Below are positions 43,041 to 51,332 of a DNA stretch of 64,000 nucleotides, in pieces; the first letter of the stretch is position 1, and each line of letters starts with the position of its first letter. The stretch comes from JABCPE02 sp963516475. GTDB taxonomy: Bacteria > Bacteroidota > Bacteroidia > Flavobacteriales > Weeksellaceae. The notes under the pieces were generated by a model. It saw only the letters and a list, made by a program, of their open reading frames with translations, searched no databases and had not been told where the DNA came from. The position numbers were made by a program, and so were the translations under genes. The stretch spans positions 62,001-126,000 of the forward strand of contig CAUQBR010000001.1 in NCBI GenBank assembly GCA_963516475.1. The letters are read 5' to 3'.

Positions 43041-44027
43041 TTAACTTACCAAAAGGCTGCAACCTCTGATATCAGAATGGTCTATTCTTCCCAAAACTTG
43101 GAATTTTCCTTTGTGAATTTTCCCTAAATCTTGTGTCGCGATAAAACTACACGAGTGTCTATTCGCCAAGTCTATAATATTGATAGCCCCAGTCCTGCCC
43201 TCTTCCATGTAGGAAAATGGGTCTTCTGTATTACGAACCAAAATACGCATCCACGCTGGACACAGATACTCATTATTTCCGAGAGAATACGCCTGCGAAA
43301 GAAGTTCTGTCATGGAATATTCAGAGTAGATTTTTTCGGTTTGGAAACTGGTTTTCAATATTTCCAAAAGCTCATCTTTGGTCATTTCTTCTTTTCTGCC
43401 TTTCATTCCGCCCGTTTCTATGATAATCAGGTCTGGATTTTTAGCCAAATCAAAACCTTCGTTTTCTTTACAGAAATCTGCAAAATCCAACAACGCAAAA
43501 CTAACCCCAAAGAGTATGATTTTCTTATTATTCAGCTGTTTGAGAAGGTCCAGAAGCTCTCTGTGATTATACAAGAAATAGCCATTTTCCTGATGTCCAG
43601 ATTTTTTCATCAAGAAATCTACCATATAGATTAGCGATGAATTTTGGCGTTCCAAATAACTTGGCAGCAGCCCTAAAAATACAAAATCTTCTGGTTTTCC
43701 GATGAACTGCTCAAAACTTTTGTAAATGCTCTCTTCATACAAGCCGAAATCTGCAATCCAATGTTTAGAAAGCGTCTGAATATTGGTCGTTCCAGATGAC
43801 TGGAAATAGTTTTTCTTTTCTTTATTTTTATCTAAAATAGTGTGGTTTTTGAACATTTCTATCGGCAGAAAAGGAATCTCAGAAATCTGAGTGATTTGGT
43901 CTGGATTGATATTTAAGAAATCAACAAATTTTCTATAAACCTCCACATTTTCATACTGATAGCGAAAAGTTTCCAAACATTTTTCCCTAAAATCCTGCTC
44001 CGTTTTTATATCAAAAATTCCTTTCAT
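43041..44027 (-). CDS. LuxE/PaaK-like acyl-protein synthetase (ANL superfamily)
   Basis: 328 aa. The adenylate-forming fold of the LuxE type: YFQSSGTTN P-loop-like motif (about residues 72-80), GGMKGR, YSMTELLSQ (Y-G-x-[TS]-E block) and the C-terminal GRIDHSDIRGCS hinge region. LuxE activates fatty acids as acyl-AMP. It is shorter than full CoA ligases. In Flavobacteriia it is usually annotated as acyltransferase. The lpxH gene is directly upstream (8 bp), suggesting a lipid-related role, but the substrate is not known. Confidence 0.85.
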   Translation of the reverse strand: MKGIFDIKTEQDFREKCLETFRYQYENVEVYRKFVDFLNINPDQITQISEIPFLPIEMFKNHTILDKNKEKKNYFQSSGTTNIQTLSKHWIADFGLYEESIYKSFEQFIGKPEDFVFLGLLPSYLERQNSSLIYMVDFLMKKSGHQENGYFLYNHRELLDLLKQLNNKKIILFGVSFALLDFADFCKENEGFDLAKNPDLIIIETGGMKGRKEEMTKDELLEILKTSFQTEKIYSEYSMTELLSQAYSLGNNEYLCPAWMRILVRNTEDPFSYMEEGRTGAINIIDLANRHSCSFIATQDLGKIHKGKFQVLGRIDHSDIRGCSLLVS

Positions 44028-44035
44028 TTGTCCAT

Positions 44036-44803
44036 TTATTTATATTCCAGCAAGTCAAATTTCTGCCCATCAAAAACACCATAAGTGAAATAAGAAATCC
44101 AGTCGCCAAGGTTGATGTAGAGCGAACCTGTTTTATCCAAATCCAAAACCATCGGCAGGTGGCGATGCCCAAAAACAAAATAATCTATCTTTTCTGTTTT
44201 TAGTTTTTCTTTTGCGTAAAGAATCAAAAATTCCTTGTCTTCGCCCAAAAACTGCTTATCTTCCTCTCCTGAAATCAGTTTGTTTTTCGTGGAAAGATAT
44301 ATCGCCAGCCTCATCGCGATATCAGGATGAAGCCACTTGAAAAGCCAGCGAGACACAGGATTGGTAAAAACTTTTTTCATTCTCTTATATCCCTTGTCCC
44401 CTGGGCCTAAGCCATCTCCATGAGCGAGGAGGAATTTTTTCCCATCAATCTCAAAATATTGTTTCTCAAAAAAAACAGGAATTCCCAGCTCTTTTTGGAA
44501 ATAATCTTTCATCCATAAATCATGGTTTCCCACGAAAAAATAAATATCTATTCCGCTGTCTTTCAGTTCAGCGATTTTCCCTAAAACACGCACAAAACCC
44601 TTGGGAACTACATAGTCCCACTCATGCCAAAAATCGAATAAATCTCCCATCAGGAACAGCACCTGACAGTCATGCTTTATCTCATCCAGCCACTGCACGA
44701 AACGCTCCTCACGAGGCTTGCTCTCGGCAGGCGTAGGCGCCCCGAAATGCTGGTCAGACGCGAAATAAATTTTCTTATAATTTTCTAAATTTATCTTTAG
44801 CAT
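44036..44803 (-). CDS. lpxH: UDP-2,3-diacylglucosamine diphosphatase
   Basis: 255 aa. Calcineurin-like metallophosphoesterase with the full motif set: D-Q-H (ASDQHFG), GDLFDFWHEW, GNHDLWM, a mid HGD and the final FGHRHLP. It hydrolyses UDP-2,3-diacylglucosamine to lipid X in lipid A synthesis. The FDFW-type block and the size fit LpxH rather than a general phosphatase. It is in a minus-strand run with the LuxE-like gene (downstream) and a small unknown gene (15 bp upstream). Confidence 0.9.
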   Translation of the reverse strand: MLKINLENYKKIYFASDQHFGAPTPAESKPREERFVQWLDEIKHDCQVLFLMGDLFDFWHEWDYVVPKGFVRVLGKIAELKDSGIDIYFFVGNHDLWMKDYFQKELGIPVFFEKQYFEIDGKKFLLAHGDGLGPGDKGYKRMKKVFTNPVSRWLFKWLHPDIAMRLAIYLSTKNKLISGEEDKQFLGEDKEFLILYAKEKLKTEKIDYFVFGHRHLPMVLDLDKTGSLYINLGDWISYFTYGVFDGQKFDLLEYK

Positions 44804-44818
44804 GATGTGTTTTCTTTT

Positions 44819-45133
44819 CTATTCTAAAAACTCAAATTCATGGAACAGCCCTACCCCAAATCTTCCATCAGCATTCTTATAACCTACAATAACTCCTTGT
44901 ACACATTCCTCTATTTGTATAACTACTACATATTCAGAACCTTCATCACTATGCAATTTAGCAAGCTTGGGTAGTTCCATGTCATATGCTTTATGAAATT
45001 CTACATCAGTGTTTTCAATCACAAAAACTGCATTTTCATTTTTCACATCCTCTTCTTCGGCTATTCTACCCATAACACATGGAGTGGTTTTCCAATCTGG
45101 GAAAAGTTTTTCAGCTTCTTGTTTTGTATTCAT
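44819..45133 (-). CDS. Hypothetical protein, 104 aa
   Basis: Small acidic soluble protein. I see no known motif: a helical start (KQEAEKLFPDW), a VEFHKAYDMELPKLAKLH segment and a beta-rich C-terminus (YVVVIQIEE, GVIVGYKN). It looks like the small orphan or immunity-type proteins found in accessory DNA, but no toxin is next to it. It is placed between queD (10 bp upstream) and lpxH (15 bp downstream), tight enough to share the queD transcript. Confidence 0.65.
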   Translation of the reverse strand: MNTKQEAEKLFPDWKTTPCVMGRIAEEEDVKNENAVFVIENTDVEFHKAYDMELPKLAKLHSDEGSEYVVVIQIEECVQGVIVGYKNADGRFGVGLFHEFEFLE

Positions 45134-45142
45134 TTTATCTAA

Positions 45143-45589
45143 TTATTCATTATCCTCCGCAAACCATTCTCCGTAGGAGTTTTCGGTTTCGTGGAGTTTT
45201 AGATATACTAACTGCACTTGGTTTGGCAGTCTTTTTTTGATTTTATCAGCGATTTCGTAGAGCATATTTTCGCAAGTAGGCTGATAATCACAATAGATGA
45301 CTTTATGCCCTTTCTGCTCCAATTCTTTCCCTAAATCCTTATGAGGAGACAGGGCATTCACCATCAGTCCGTGGTCCCATTCATCCACGATTTCTTCTTT
45401 CACAATGGCTTTGAGGTCGCCGAAATCAAGCACCATTCCGTTCTTTTCGTTGTTAATATCATCTATCAGCTTTCCCTTTATCGTTACAAAAAGTTTGTAG
45501 GAATGTCCATGTATATTCTTGCATTTTCCATCATATCCATAGAGGACATGAGCAGTCTCAAAAGTAAAAATTTTAGTTACCCTAATCAT
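45143..45589 (-). CDS. queD: 6-carboxytetrahydropterin synthase (QueD)
   Basis: 148 aa. Converts dihydroneopterin triphosphate to 6-carboxytetrahydropterin for queuosine (preQ0) synthesis. The zinc His residues are in FETAH and IHGHSY, the catalytic Cys in GKCKN, the Asp/His pair in DWDHGLMV and Glu in PTCENM. The ATG (45589) is only 4 bp from a TATCTTTG box, so the mRNA is probably leaderless. Other que genes are not in the window. Confidence 0.94.
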   Translation of the reverse strand: MIRVTKIFTFETAHVLYGYDGKCKNIHGHSYKLFVTIKGKLIDDINNEKNGMVLDFGDLKAIVKEEIVDEWDHGLMVNALSPHKDLGKELEQKGHKVIYCDYQPTCENMLYEIADKIKKRLPNQVQLVYLKLHETENSYGEWFAEDNE

Positions 45590-45593
45590 AGGG

Positions 45594-45621
45594 CAAAGAT
45601 AGTGATAATGATTTAAAACAA
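45594..45621 (-). promoter_or_regulatory. Promoter of queD
   Basis: The minus strand has TTG (45621-45619), 17 bp, TATCTTTG (45601-45594), then four bases to the ATG. Confidence 0.65.
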
Positions 45622-45662
45622 AACCCTGTTCATATTATGTATTTTTAACTAATTTATTTTTC

Positions 45663-45670
45663 TATATTTG
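45663..45670 (+). promoter_or_regulatory. Promoter -7 box of terC
   Basis: TATATTTG, 21 bp before the terC ATG; it diverges from the queD promoter. Confidence 0.6.
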
Positions 45671-45691
45671 CGCATATTTTAACTTTTATCT

Positions 45692-46474
45692 ATGGAACTA
45701 TTATCATTATCAATGCCAGATTTTGCGGATCCGCAGATTTGGATTAGTTTATTAACATTGACATTCTTGGAGGTGGTTTTGGGAGTGGATAACATTATTT
45801 TTGTTTCCATTTTGTCCAATAAACTTCCTGCTCAGCAACAAAATAGAGCCAGAAATATCGGACTGTTTTTTGCGATGATTTTCCGTGTCGGATTATTATT
45901 GACCATCAGCTGGTTAATCGGGCTGAGCGACCCTGTTCTTACATTGGATTGGTTCAATGACCCACAAAACCCAGGCAGTGCATTAGCTTTAAGCTGGAAA
46001 GACATCATTCTACTTTGTGGAGGGCTTTTCCTTATCGTGAAAAGTACGATGGAAATCCACCACAAAATGCAAGGTAACGAACACGAAGAATCTAATACAT
46101 CCAAAGCCTCTGCGGCGATTACGATGGTTATCGTGCAGATTATCTTAGTGGATATGGTATTCTCGCTGGACTCTATCCTTACAGCGGTGGGACTTGTTGA
46201 TAATGTAGCGATTATGATTGCAGCTGTTATTATCTCTATGACGATAATGATGCTCTTCGCTGGAAAGGTAAGCAGTATTATAAACGCTCATCCGAGTTTG
46301 CAGATGCTGGCGCTTTCTTTCTTGGTTGTAATCGGCGTATTACTTGTTGCGGAAGGTATCCACCAGCACATTAGCAAAAATATTATTTATTCTTGCTTGG
46401 CATTCAGTTTAACAGTAGAGTTTTTAAACATCAAACTTCGTTCAAAACAAGAAAAACAAAAAAAAGCGGAATAA
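45692..46474 (+). CDS. TerC family integral membrane protein
   Basis: 260 aa with about seven hydrophobic helices. The TerC family has conserved Asp/Glu in helices: LEVVLGVDNIIFVS near the start and VDMVFSLDSILTAVG in the second half, the typical pair. Members take part in metal-ion (manganese or tellurite-linked) export or metalation of exported proteins. The substrate is inferred. The stop codon lies in the loop of its terminator. Downstream lies the accessory block 46.6-51.3 kb. Confidence 0.93.
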   Translation: MELLSLSMPDFADPQIWISLLTLTFLEVVLGVDNIIFVSILSNKLPAQQQNRARNIGLFFAMIFRVGLLLTISWLIGLSDPVLTLDWFNDPQNPGSALALSWKDIILLCGGLFLIVKSTMEIHHKMQGNEHEESNTSKASAAITMVIVQIILVDMVFSLDSILTAVGLVDNVAIMIAAVIISMTIMMLFAGKVSSIINAHPSLQMLALSFLVVIGVLLVAEGIHQHISKNIIYSCLAFSLTVEFLNIKLRSKQEKQKKAE

Positions 46475-46487
46475 TTTCCGCTTTTTT
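46461..46487 (+). terminator. Terminator overlapping the terC stop codon
   Basis: AAAAAGCGGAA (46461-46471) pairs with TTCCGCTTTTT (46476-46486); the TAA stop (46472-46474) is in the 4-nt loop. Confidence 0.8.
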
Positions 46488-46620
46488 AGTATTAAAAAAT
46501 GAAAACTGCACACCTATAATGATAAATAAGAAAAAAGCACTCAAGATTTTTTCTATATCTCTATTAGTACAGAATGATATTCATAACTTTACATATCAAA
46601 TTTAGCAAAAAAATGAATTT

Positions 46621-46911
46621 ATGTATAAAAAAATATTCCAATATGCAATAATACTTATCTATATAGTTCTTATTGCGGTTCTTTTAATAGATATTTACAA
46701 TATAACTACAAATGCACAAGAATATCCACTAAACTGCAATACTTGGTCATATTGTTCTGTAAGAAACTATATCATAACAAATGTATTCTTTATATTGTTT
46801 CTTATATCAGGGATTTGTCTCTATTTTATGAAAAGAAATAAACTCCTATTTTACCTGAGTTTTTTAATATCTATCTTATATATTCTCTTTTTTGCAGAAA
46901 GAAATTGGTAA
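46621..46911 (+). CDS. Hypothetical membrane protein, 96 aa
   Basis: Three predicted membrane helices (about residues 6-27, 52-70 and 74-91), with a polar loop containing three Cys (LNCNTWSYCSVRNY). No family is recognised. It is the first gene of the accessory block, starts at ATG 46621, and the next gene begins 35 bp after its stop. The AT content is above that of the neighbours. Confidence 0.55.
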   Translation: MYKKIFQYAIILIYIVLIAVLLIDIYNITTNAQEYPLNCNTWSYCSVRNYIITNVFFILFLISGICLYFMKRNKLLFYLSFLISILYILFFAERNW

Positions 46912-46946
46912 TATTTATATAGAGAATTTTTCTTATAGAATACAAA

Positions 46947-47282
46947 ATGAAAACAGCAAAACAACTTATAGAAGACGAACTTCAGAAAACAATTCATCAG
47001 CTTAAAGAAGTTTCTCTTTTGCAAGAGGAGAAACAAGCACTTGTAAGCTATAAAAAGGAGTTAGAGCAGCTATTGTTTCTCAAAAAACTGTCAGATACTT
47101 ATCATTTGGAACCCGTAGCTATAGAGAGAATTATTGTATTGCCTCCACCTTGCACAGATTTTGCTAGTTTTCGTATAGTAGATGATGCCGAAACGGAAGA
47201 AAAACAATGGTGGGAGGAGTTAAAGATAGAAAATGAACCTCTTTGGCTTTGTGAAGGAGATATTTTGATTAAGAAAAGATAA
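46947..47282 (+). CDS. Hypothetical protein, 111 aa
   Basis: The first half is a Lys/Glu/Gln-rich helix with coiled-coil character (about residues 5-47); the second half is a small domain with a Pro-Pro-Pro-Cys turn (VLPPPCTD) and Trp-rich end (KQWWEEL, PLWLCEG). No known family. It lies 18 bp before the methyltransferase gene and seems to be the first member of a four-gene operon (46947-49650). Confidence 0.65.
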   Translation: MKTAKQLIEDELQKTIHQLKEVSLLQEEKQALVSYKKELEQLLFLKKLSDTYHLEPVAIERIIVLPPPCTDFASFRIVDDAETEEKQWWEELKIENEPLWLCEGDILIKKR

Positions 47283-47300
47283 TTTAAAAATATAAATACA

Positions 47301-48029
47301 ATGAAGGATATATCCCAAATATTAAAAGCTGATATAAAAATAGAAGATGGTATTTTTTGCTGTATGAATGACCATTTTGTCAGTGGAGATAATCAAAAAT
47401 ATATGAAAATGTATGATTGGATGTCTTTCTTTTATGATTTTGGAGAAAAATGGATAGGAAAACTCAAGTATGGAAATGGCATTGACCGCCTGCGTACGGA
47501 ATTGATGAGCCGCTTGGAATGGAAGAATGCTATTTCGGTACTTTATGTTTCCATAGGTACAGGGGCAGACTTGCGTTATCTACCGCAAGGGATTGATCTG
47601 AAAACAATAGACCTTGTAGGAGCTGATATTTCTATGGGAATGCTCAAAAGATGTAAGAAACAGTGGCAAAAGAAAACAAACCTTACCCTTGTGCAATGTC
47701 CCGCTGAAGAGTTACCTTTTGCTGATAATACTTTTGATATTGTTTTTCACAACGGAGGTATCAATTTTTTCAACGATAAAGCCCTTGCTATGAGCGAAAT
47801 GCTCCGAGTTGCCAAAGCAGGTAGCAAACTCCTTATCGCCGATGAGACAGCCGACTTTGTAGAGACCCAGTACAAGAAAAGCGTCTTTTCTAAATCCTAT
47901 TTTGAAGGTAAAACGGTTGATTTGAACGCCATAGAACAATGTATCCCAGCATCAGTGGCTGAAAAGAAAACAGAATTGTTCTGGAATAACAAATTTTATG
48001 GAATTACTTTTAGAAAACCAACTAAATGA
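47301..48029 (+). CDS. Class I SAM-dependent methyltransferase
   Basis: 242 aa. Motif I is a variant (VLYVSIGTGADLRYLP, about residues 80-95), the acidic end of strand 2 is GADIS, and the CPAEELPFADNTFDIVFHNGG stretch (split over motifs II and III) and LRVAKAGSKLLIADET are as in UbiE/Methyltransf_11 enzymes. About 75 N-terminal residues precede the domain. The acceptor is unknown. Its stop overlaps the start of the 145-aa gene (ATGA, 48026-48029), and the flanking genes are unknown, so this is the only member of the operon with a clear enzymatic activity. Confidence 0.87.
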   Translation: MKDISQILKADIKIEDGIFCCMNDHFVSGDNQKYMKMYDWMSFFYDFGEKWIGKLKYGNGIDRLRTELMSRLEWKNAISVLYVSIGTGADLRYLPQGIDLKTIDLVGADISMGMLKRCKKQWQKKTNLTLVQCPAEELPFADNTFDIVFHNGGINFFNDKALAMSEMLRVAKAGSKLLIADETADFVETQYKKSVFSKSYFEGKTVDLNAIEQCIPASVAEKKTELFWNNKFYGITFRKPTK

Positions 48030-48463
48030 ACGCCTTACAAAAACGATTAGCACAAATAGGAACAGAACCACAAGAAAATGGCTTGTGTGATGGAATAGTG
48101 TTTGAAGATGCAGAAGACCAATGTTATTGGATTTATAACCACTATTCCTATTGTGAATGGCTCAAGCACTATATGATGCACTATGCAGGACTTAGCTGGG
48201 AAGAAGCTACTGAGAAATTAGCTCAAAATAGCCTGTTTGCAACCCCACCTAAAGATCTTGAGAATTTATTTTGCATTACGCACGAGCTTACCTATCACAA
48301 CGCAATGGAGATAGCCAAAGGAAATATGTATTGGCAGGATGGAACACCCTCTGATACTAATGATTTTCAAGAAGAACACGACGTTTGGTATAAGCAAACC
48401 AAAGAAAAATATCACTTGAACGAAGAATACGAAATACTTAGTTTTAAAGAAGCATTGAAATGA
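48026..48463 (+). CDS. Hypothetical protein, 145 aa
   Basis: Soluble acidic protein with several aromatic residues (CYWIYNHYSYCEWLKHYMMHYAG). I recognise no family. It overlaps both neighbours by 4 bp (ATGA at each end), so it is translated with the methyltransferase and the 396-aa protein. Such tight coupling suggests that the three products work together. Confidence 0.72.
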   Translation: MNALQKRLAQIGTEPQENGLCDGIVFEDAEDQCYWIYNHYSYCEWLKHYMMHYAGLSWEEATEKLAQNSLFATPPKDLENLFCITHELTYHNAMEIAKGNMYWQDGTPSDTNDFQEEHDVWYKQTKEKYHLNEEYEILSFKEALK

Positions 48464-49650
48464 AAAATAACTATCAACTTTTTAAGGATTGGGAGACAGA
48501 AAAATCACATTTATTAGCTGAAGGGTTAAAAATAAAAGCTGAAGAACATATCGCAATAGAGAAGTGCTTCGATTTTTTATTAGAGAGCCATAAAGATTTC
48601 AATACTTTTGATGATCAGATGAATGAACTCCCCCATACTGATGAAAAAAGAGATATATTGGAGGCCTCATTACAAGATATGTTTAACCACTTGCCTCCAC
48701 TTTCACAAGTAGCAGAGGTATATATCCTCGCTAAAACCCTGTTTTACTACAATATAGTACAGACTAATTTTCTAAAAGGTACTTATGTAGAAACTATTTT
48801 TGCATTGCCTTTAGCAAAAATGTACGCACAGAAATCAAGCACTCCTATTGATGTAACCCAAATATTACTTATAACTGATTACCTTAGAGAAAGCCTCAGA
48901 GTGGGGCATAATGGAAAATTGTTAGAAGATTTATTAGAACTTATCAAGGATAAAGCTTTACAAAAAGTATGGACACGGAAACAAGAAGCTCATTTATTAC
49001 AAAACCTGCTCTATATTCATCAGAAAACAGACTATTGTACTAATTTAAAGACCCTGAGAGAGGTGTGTAAGTATGTACAGAAGGAAACTGCCCCTTCTTT
49101 TCTACAAACCATAAGTAATTATAAGCATCAGTGCCGACAAGGAGGTATGCAAATGGTTGAAATCATCTTGCATACAGCCTTCTCAAAAGATATATATTTA
49201 AACTTTCAACTTAAAAATGAATTTCTAATTCTTTTAGACGGATTAACTGGGAAAAATCCTAAACCCACTTGGATTAAAAAATGGAAAAATATCCAAGAAA
49301 GAATAGATAATAAAGTTTTGGAAAATGTCATTTCTCAAATAGAAGCCTTAAAACATTACAAAATACTCCATCTTACTGAAGAAGGGAAAGAAATTACTTA
49401 TGCTATTTCAGATGATGTTGCCACCAGTATACTAAAAGGAGTACAATGGATAAGAGAAGACTTATCAGGGACACTTATTGCAAAAACTTCTAAAACTAAG
49501 GAAGAAACTCCCGAGATGATGCAAAAGAAAATCAAGCAAGAATTAGAAGAACTTTTGCTTCAAAAAACACAAGGCAATATAGACCTCAAAACGTATCTAT
49601 TAAACAAAAAGGAATTAGAAAAAATGTTAGTTAATGTGAGTTTGATATAA
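48460..49650 (+). CDS. Hypothetical protein, 396 aa, mostly helical
   Basis: No recognised family. Predicted alpha-helical throughout, without signal peptide or membrane helix. The C-terminal 75 residues (LSGTLIAKTSKTKEE onward) form a charged helix rich in Lys/Glu/Leu that may be a coiled coil. It overlaps the preceding gene by 4 bp and closes the operon; downstream is a 200-bp AT-rich gap with short repeats. No catalytic residues can be proposed. Confidence 0.72.
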   Translation: MKNNYQLFKDWETEKSHLLAEGLKIKAEEHIAIEKCFDFLLESHKDFNTFDDQMNELPHTDEKRDILEASLQDMFNHLPPLSQVAEVYILAKTLFYYNIVQTNFLKGTYVETIFALPLAKMYAQKSSTPIDVTQILLITDYLRESLRVGHNGKLLEDLLELIKDKALQKVWTRKQEAHLLQNLLYIHQKTDYCTNLKTLREVCKYVQKETAPSFLQTISNYKHQCRQGGMQMVEIILHTAFSKDIYLNFQLKNEFLILLDGLTGKNPKPTWIKKWKNIQERIDNKVLENVISQIEALKHYKILHLTEEGKEITYAISDDVATSILKGVQWIREDLSGTLIAKTSKTKEETPEMMQKKIKQELEELLLQKTQGNIDLKTYLLNKKELEKMLVNVSLI

Positions 49651-49711
49651 CAGAAAATAGATTTACAACCCTGTATCATAATATATTCACAAAATAATTC
49701 ACCATCAGGTG

Positions 49712-49786
49712 AAAATTCGTGAGATTATATTAAAGTAAAGAGTTTTATGCATCCCTAAATTCGTGAAAATTCGTGAAATTCGTGGG
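49712..49786. repeat. Short direct repeats of AAATTCGTG
   Basis: Four copies of (A)AAATTCGTG: 49712-49721, then 49757-49765, 49766-49775 and 49776-49784; the last three are adjacent. The unit is too short and irregular for CRISPR. The function is unknown. The rest of 49651-49854 is plain AT-rich sequence. Confidence 0.6.
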
Positions 49787-49854
49787 ATATTCAAAATATT
49801 TTGCTGATTTTTAAATAATTACTTAAATCGAACCTACGTTAGTTATTGATTAAA

Positions 49855-50787
49855 ATGAGTTACATTACCTTTAAGAGCAAGCTCATAGAGCAGAAAGTAA
49901 AGCAATATCTGAAAAAGAAACACGCTGACCTTCTTGTAAAAGAGGGGAGGAGGGTGTTGGTCAAAGAAGAAGGAGCGCCTTTGATTACCAAAATGCTCAT
50001 TCATAACGATGATTTGCACTTGGAGGACTTAGCCGACTTGCAAATGTTCCCCAATATAAAGGAATTAGAGTTGCTATCAGACAATATAACTCACTTGGAA
50101 GCCTTGCCACCTTTGGAAAAGCTACAAAAACTCTATTTGAATGTCAAGGCAACGGATTATACACCCCTTGCTAAGTACAAAAAACTTAAAAAAGTAGAGG
50201 TTTATGATAGTGGGGTGAGCGATATAACTCCTTTTTGTGAACTTACGAAACTGAAAGAGTTAAAACTATCGTGCAATAAACTCATTTCTTTGGAGGGCAT
50301 ACAACGATTACAAAACCTTACCGAACTTTGGTTGGATAGAAACCAAATCACCGATATATCCCCTTTGGCGTGGTTGCCCAATCTTGAATATTTGCAATTA
50401 GATAGGAACCAAATCAGCGATTTATCTCCATTGAAAGCCCTCAAGAAGCTCAATACCTTATATTTGTATCACAATGAAGTAAAAGACCTTTCTCCTTTGA
50501 AGCATTTATTTTTAGAGGAATTGAACTTAGAGCAAAACAAGATAGAAGATCTTAGCGATTTGGTAGGTATAGAGACACTTAGGAACTTAAAGATATGTTT
50601 TAACCCTATAAAAGACGCCTCTCCTTTGCTAAAAATGCCTTATTTAGAGTTCATCTGTACAGATGCTGAGGATATCTACTTACCTTTAGAACGTTACTTC
50701 GGTAAAATTGTAGTAAGAGAAGTCTTTGGAGGACAATACCCTAATTTTCAAGAAGCAGATACCTATATATTTAGTAAAAAAGAATGA
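49855..50787 (+). CDS. Leucine-rich repeat protein
   Basis: 310 aa. No signal peptide is seen, so it is probably cytoplasmic. About nine LRR units of 21-22 residues of the internalin type lie at residues 65-260 (for example LTELWLDRNQITDISPLAWLP in parts, LEYLQLDRNQISDLSPL, LNTLYLYHNEVKDLSPL). The first 60 residues are basic and helical. LRR solenoids bind proteins. ATG 49855 is chosen over a TTG nine bases upstream. The next gene overlaps by 4 bp (ATGA), so the LRR protein and a lipoprotein form a pair. Confidence 0.88.
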   Translation: MSYITFKSKLIEQKVKQYLKKKHADLLVKEGRRVLVKEEGAPLITKMLIHNDDLHLEDLADLQMFPNIKELELLSDNITHLEALPPLEKLQKLYLNVKATDYTPLAKYKKLKKVEVYDSGVSDITPFCELTKLKELKLSCNKLISLEGIQRLQNLTELWLDRNQITDISPLAWLPNLEYLQLDRNQISDLSPLKALKKLNTLYLYHNEVKDLSPLKHLFLEELNLEQNKIEDLSDLVGIETLRNLKICFNPIKDASPLLKMPYLEFICTDAEDIYLPLERYFGKIVVREVFGGQYPNFQEADTYIFSKKE

Positions 50788-51332
50788 AAAAAATGACCTT
50801 ATTAGCCCCTTTGTTAGCCCTATTCTCTTGCAAAAGTTCCCCAGAAGAGCGAAAAGCCACCGAAGCCTTTCCCCTACAGTCCTTATTTACTTATGAGTAT
50901 TGTGGAGAAAAAGATGGTTTTCAGTATTTCTTATTGGGGAATAGTTGGGAGCGTACTCTATTCAAAGTAAAAAGTTCAGAAATACACATTAATTCTCAAT
51001 ACGCCTTTCGAGCAGGTCACTCTTTTGAGCCTAAAACACCTATTACCCCCGTTGAACAAGAAAGAGTCTTTGCCGAAATCCCCATGAGTGGCCAAAAACT
51101 CTATTTATACAAAGAAAATGTGGTTGTTCGCTATTTTCTCAACTGCTCTGATTTGCATAAAAAAGCAACTGACTTACCCACTTATTTATACGATGAAATC
51201 ACCAAAGAAGAAGCCGAAACGCACAGCCAAGAGCGTGCCTATTACATAGGTTATTTCAAAGGAGAACAGCTCATTCGTTATGAAAAAATTTATCATGGAA
51301 AAGTATTGATGGATAAAACTATCTCAGATTAG
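50784..51332 (+). CDS. Hypothetical lipoprotein, 182 aa
   Basis: Signal with lipobox FSC (Cys about 16: LLALFSCKSS). The mature part is a small soluble domain; I see no motif. Its start overlaps the LRR gene by 4 bp. The end overlaps the convergent msrA by 14 bp, with no terminator between, so the accessory block fits tightly against core genes here. Confidence 0.75.
   Translation: MKKMTLLAPLLALFSCKSSPEERKATEAFPLQSLFTYEYCGEKDGFQYFLLGNSWERTLFKVKSSEIHINSQYAFRAGHSFEPKTPITPVEQERVFAEIPMSGQKLYLYKENVVVRYFLNCSDLHKKATDLPTYLYDEITKEEAETHSQERAYYIGYFKGEQLIRYEKIYHGKVLMDKTISD

Noticed and set aside
49712..49786. CRISPR-like array
   Set aside because: Units of 9-10 bp with no regular spacers and no cas genes.
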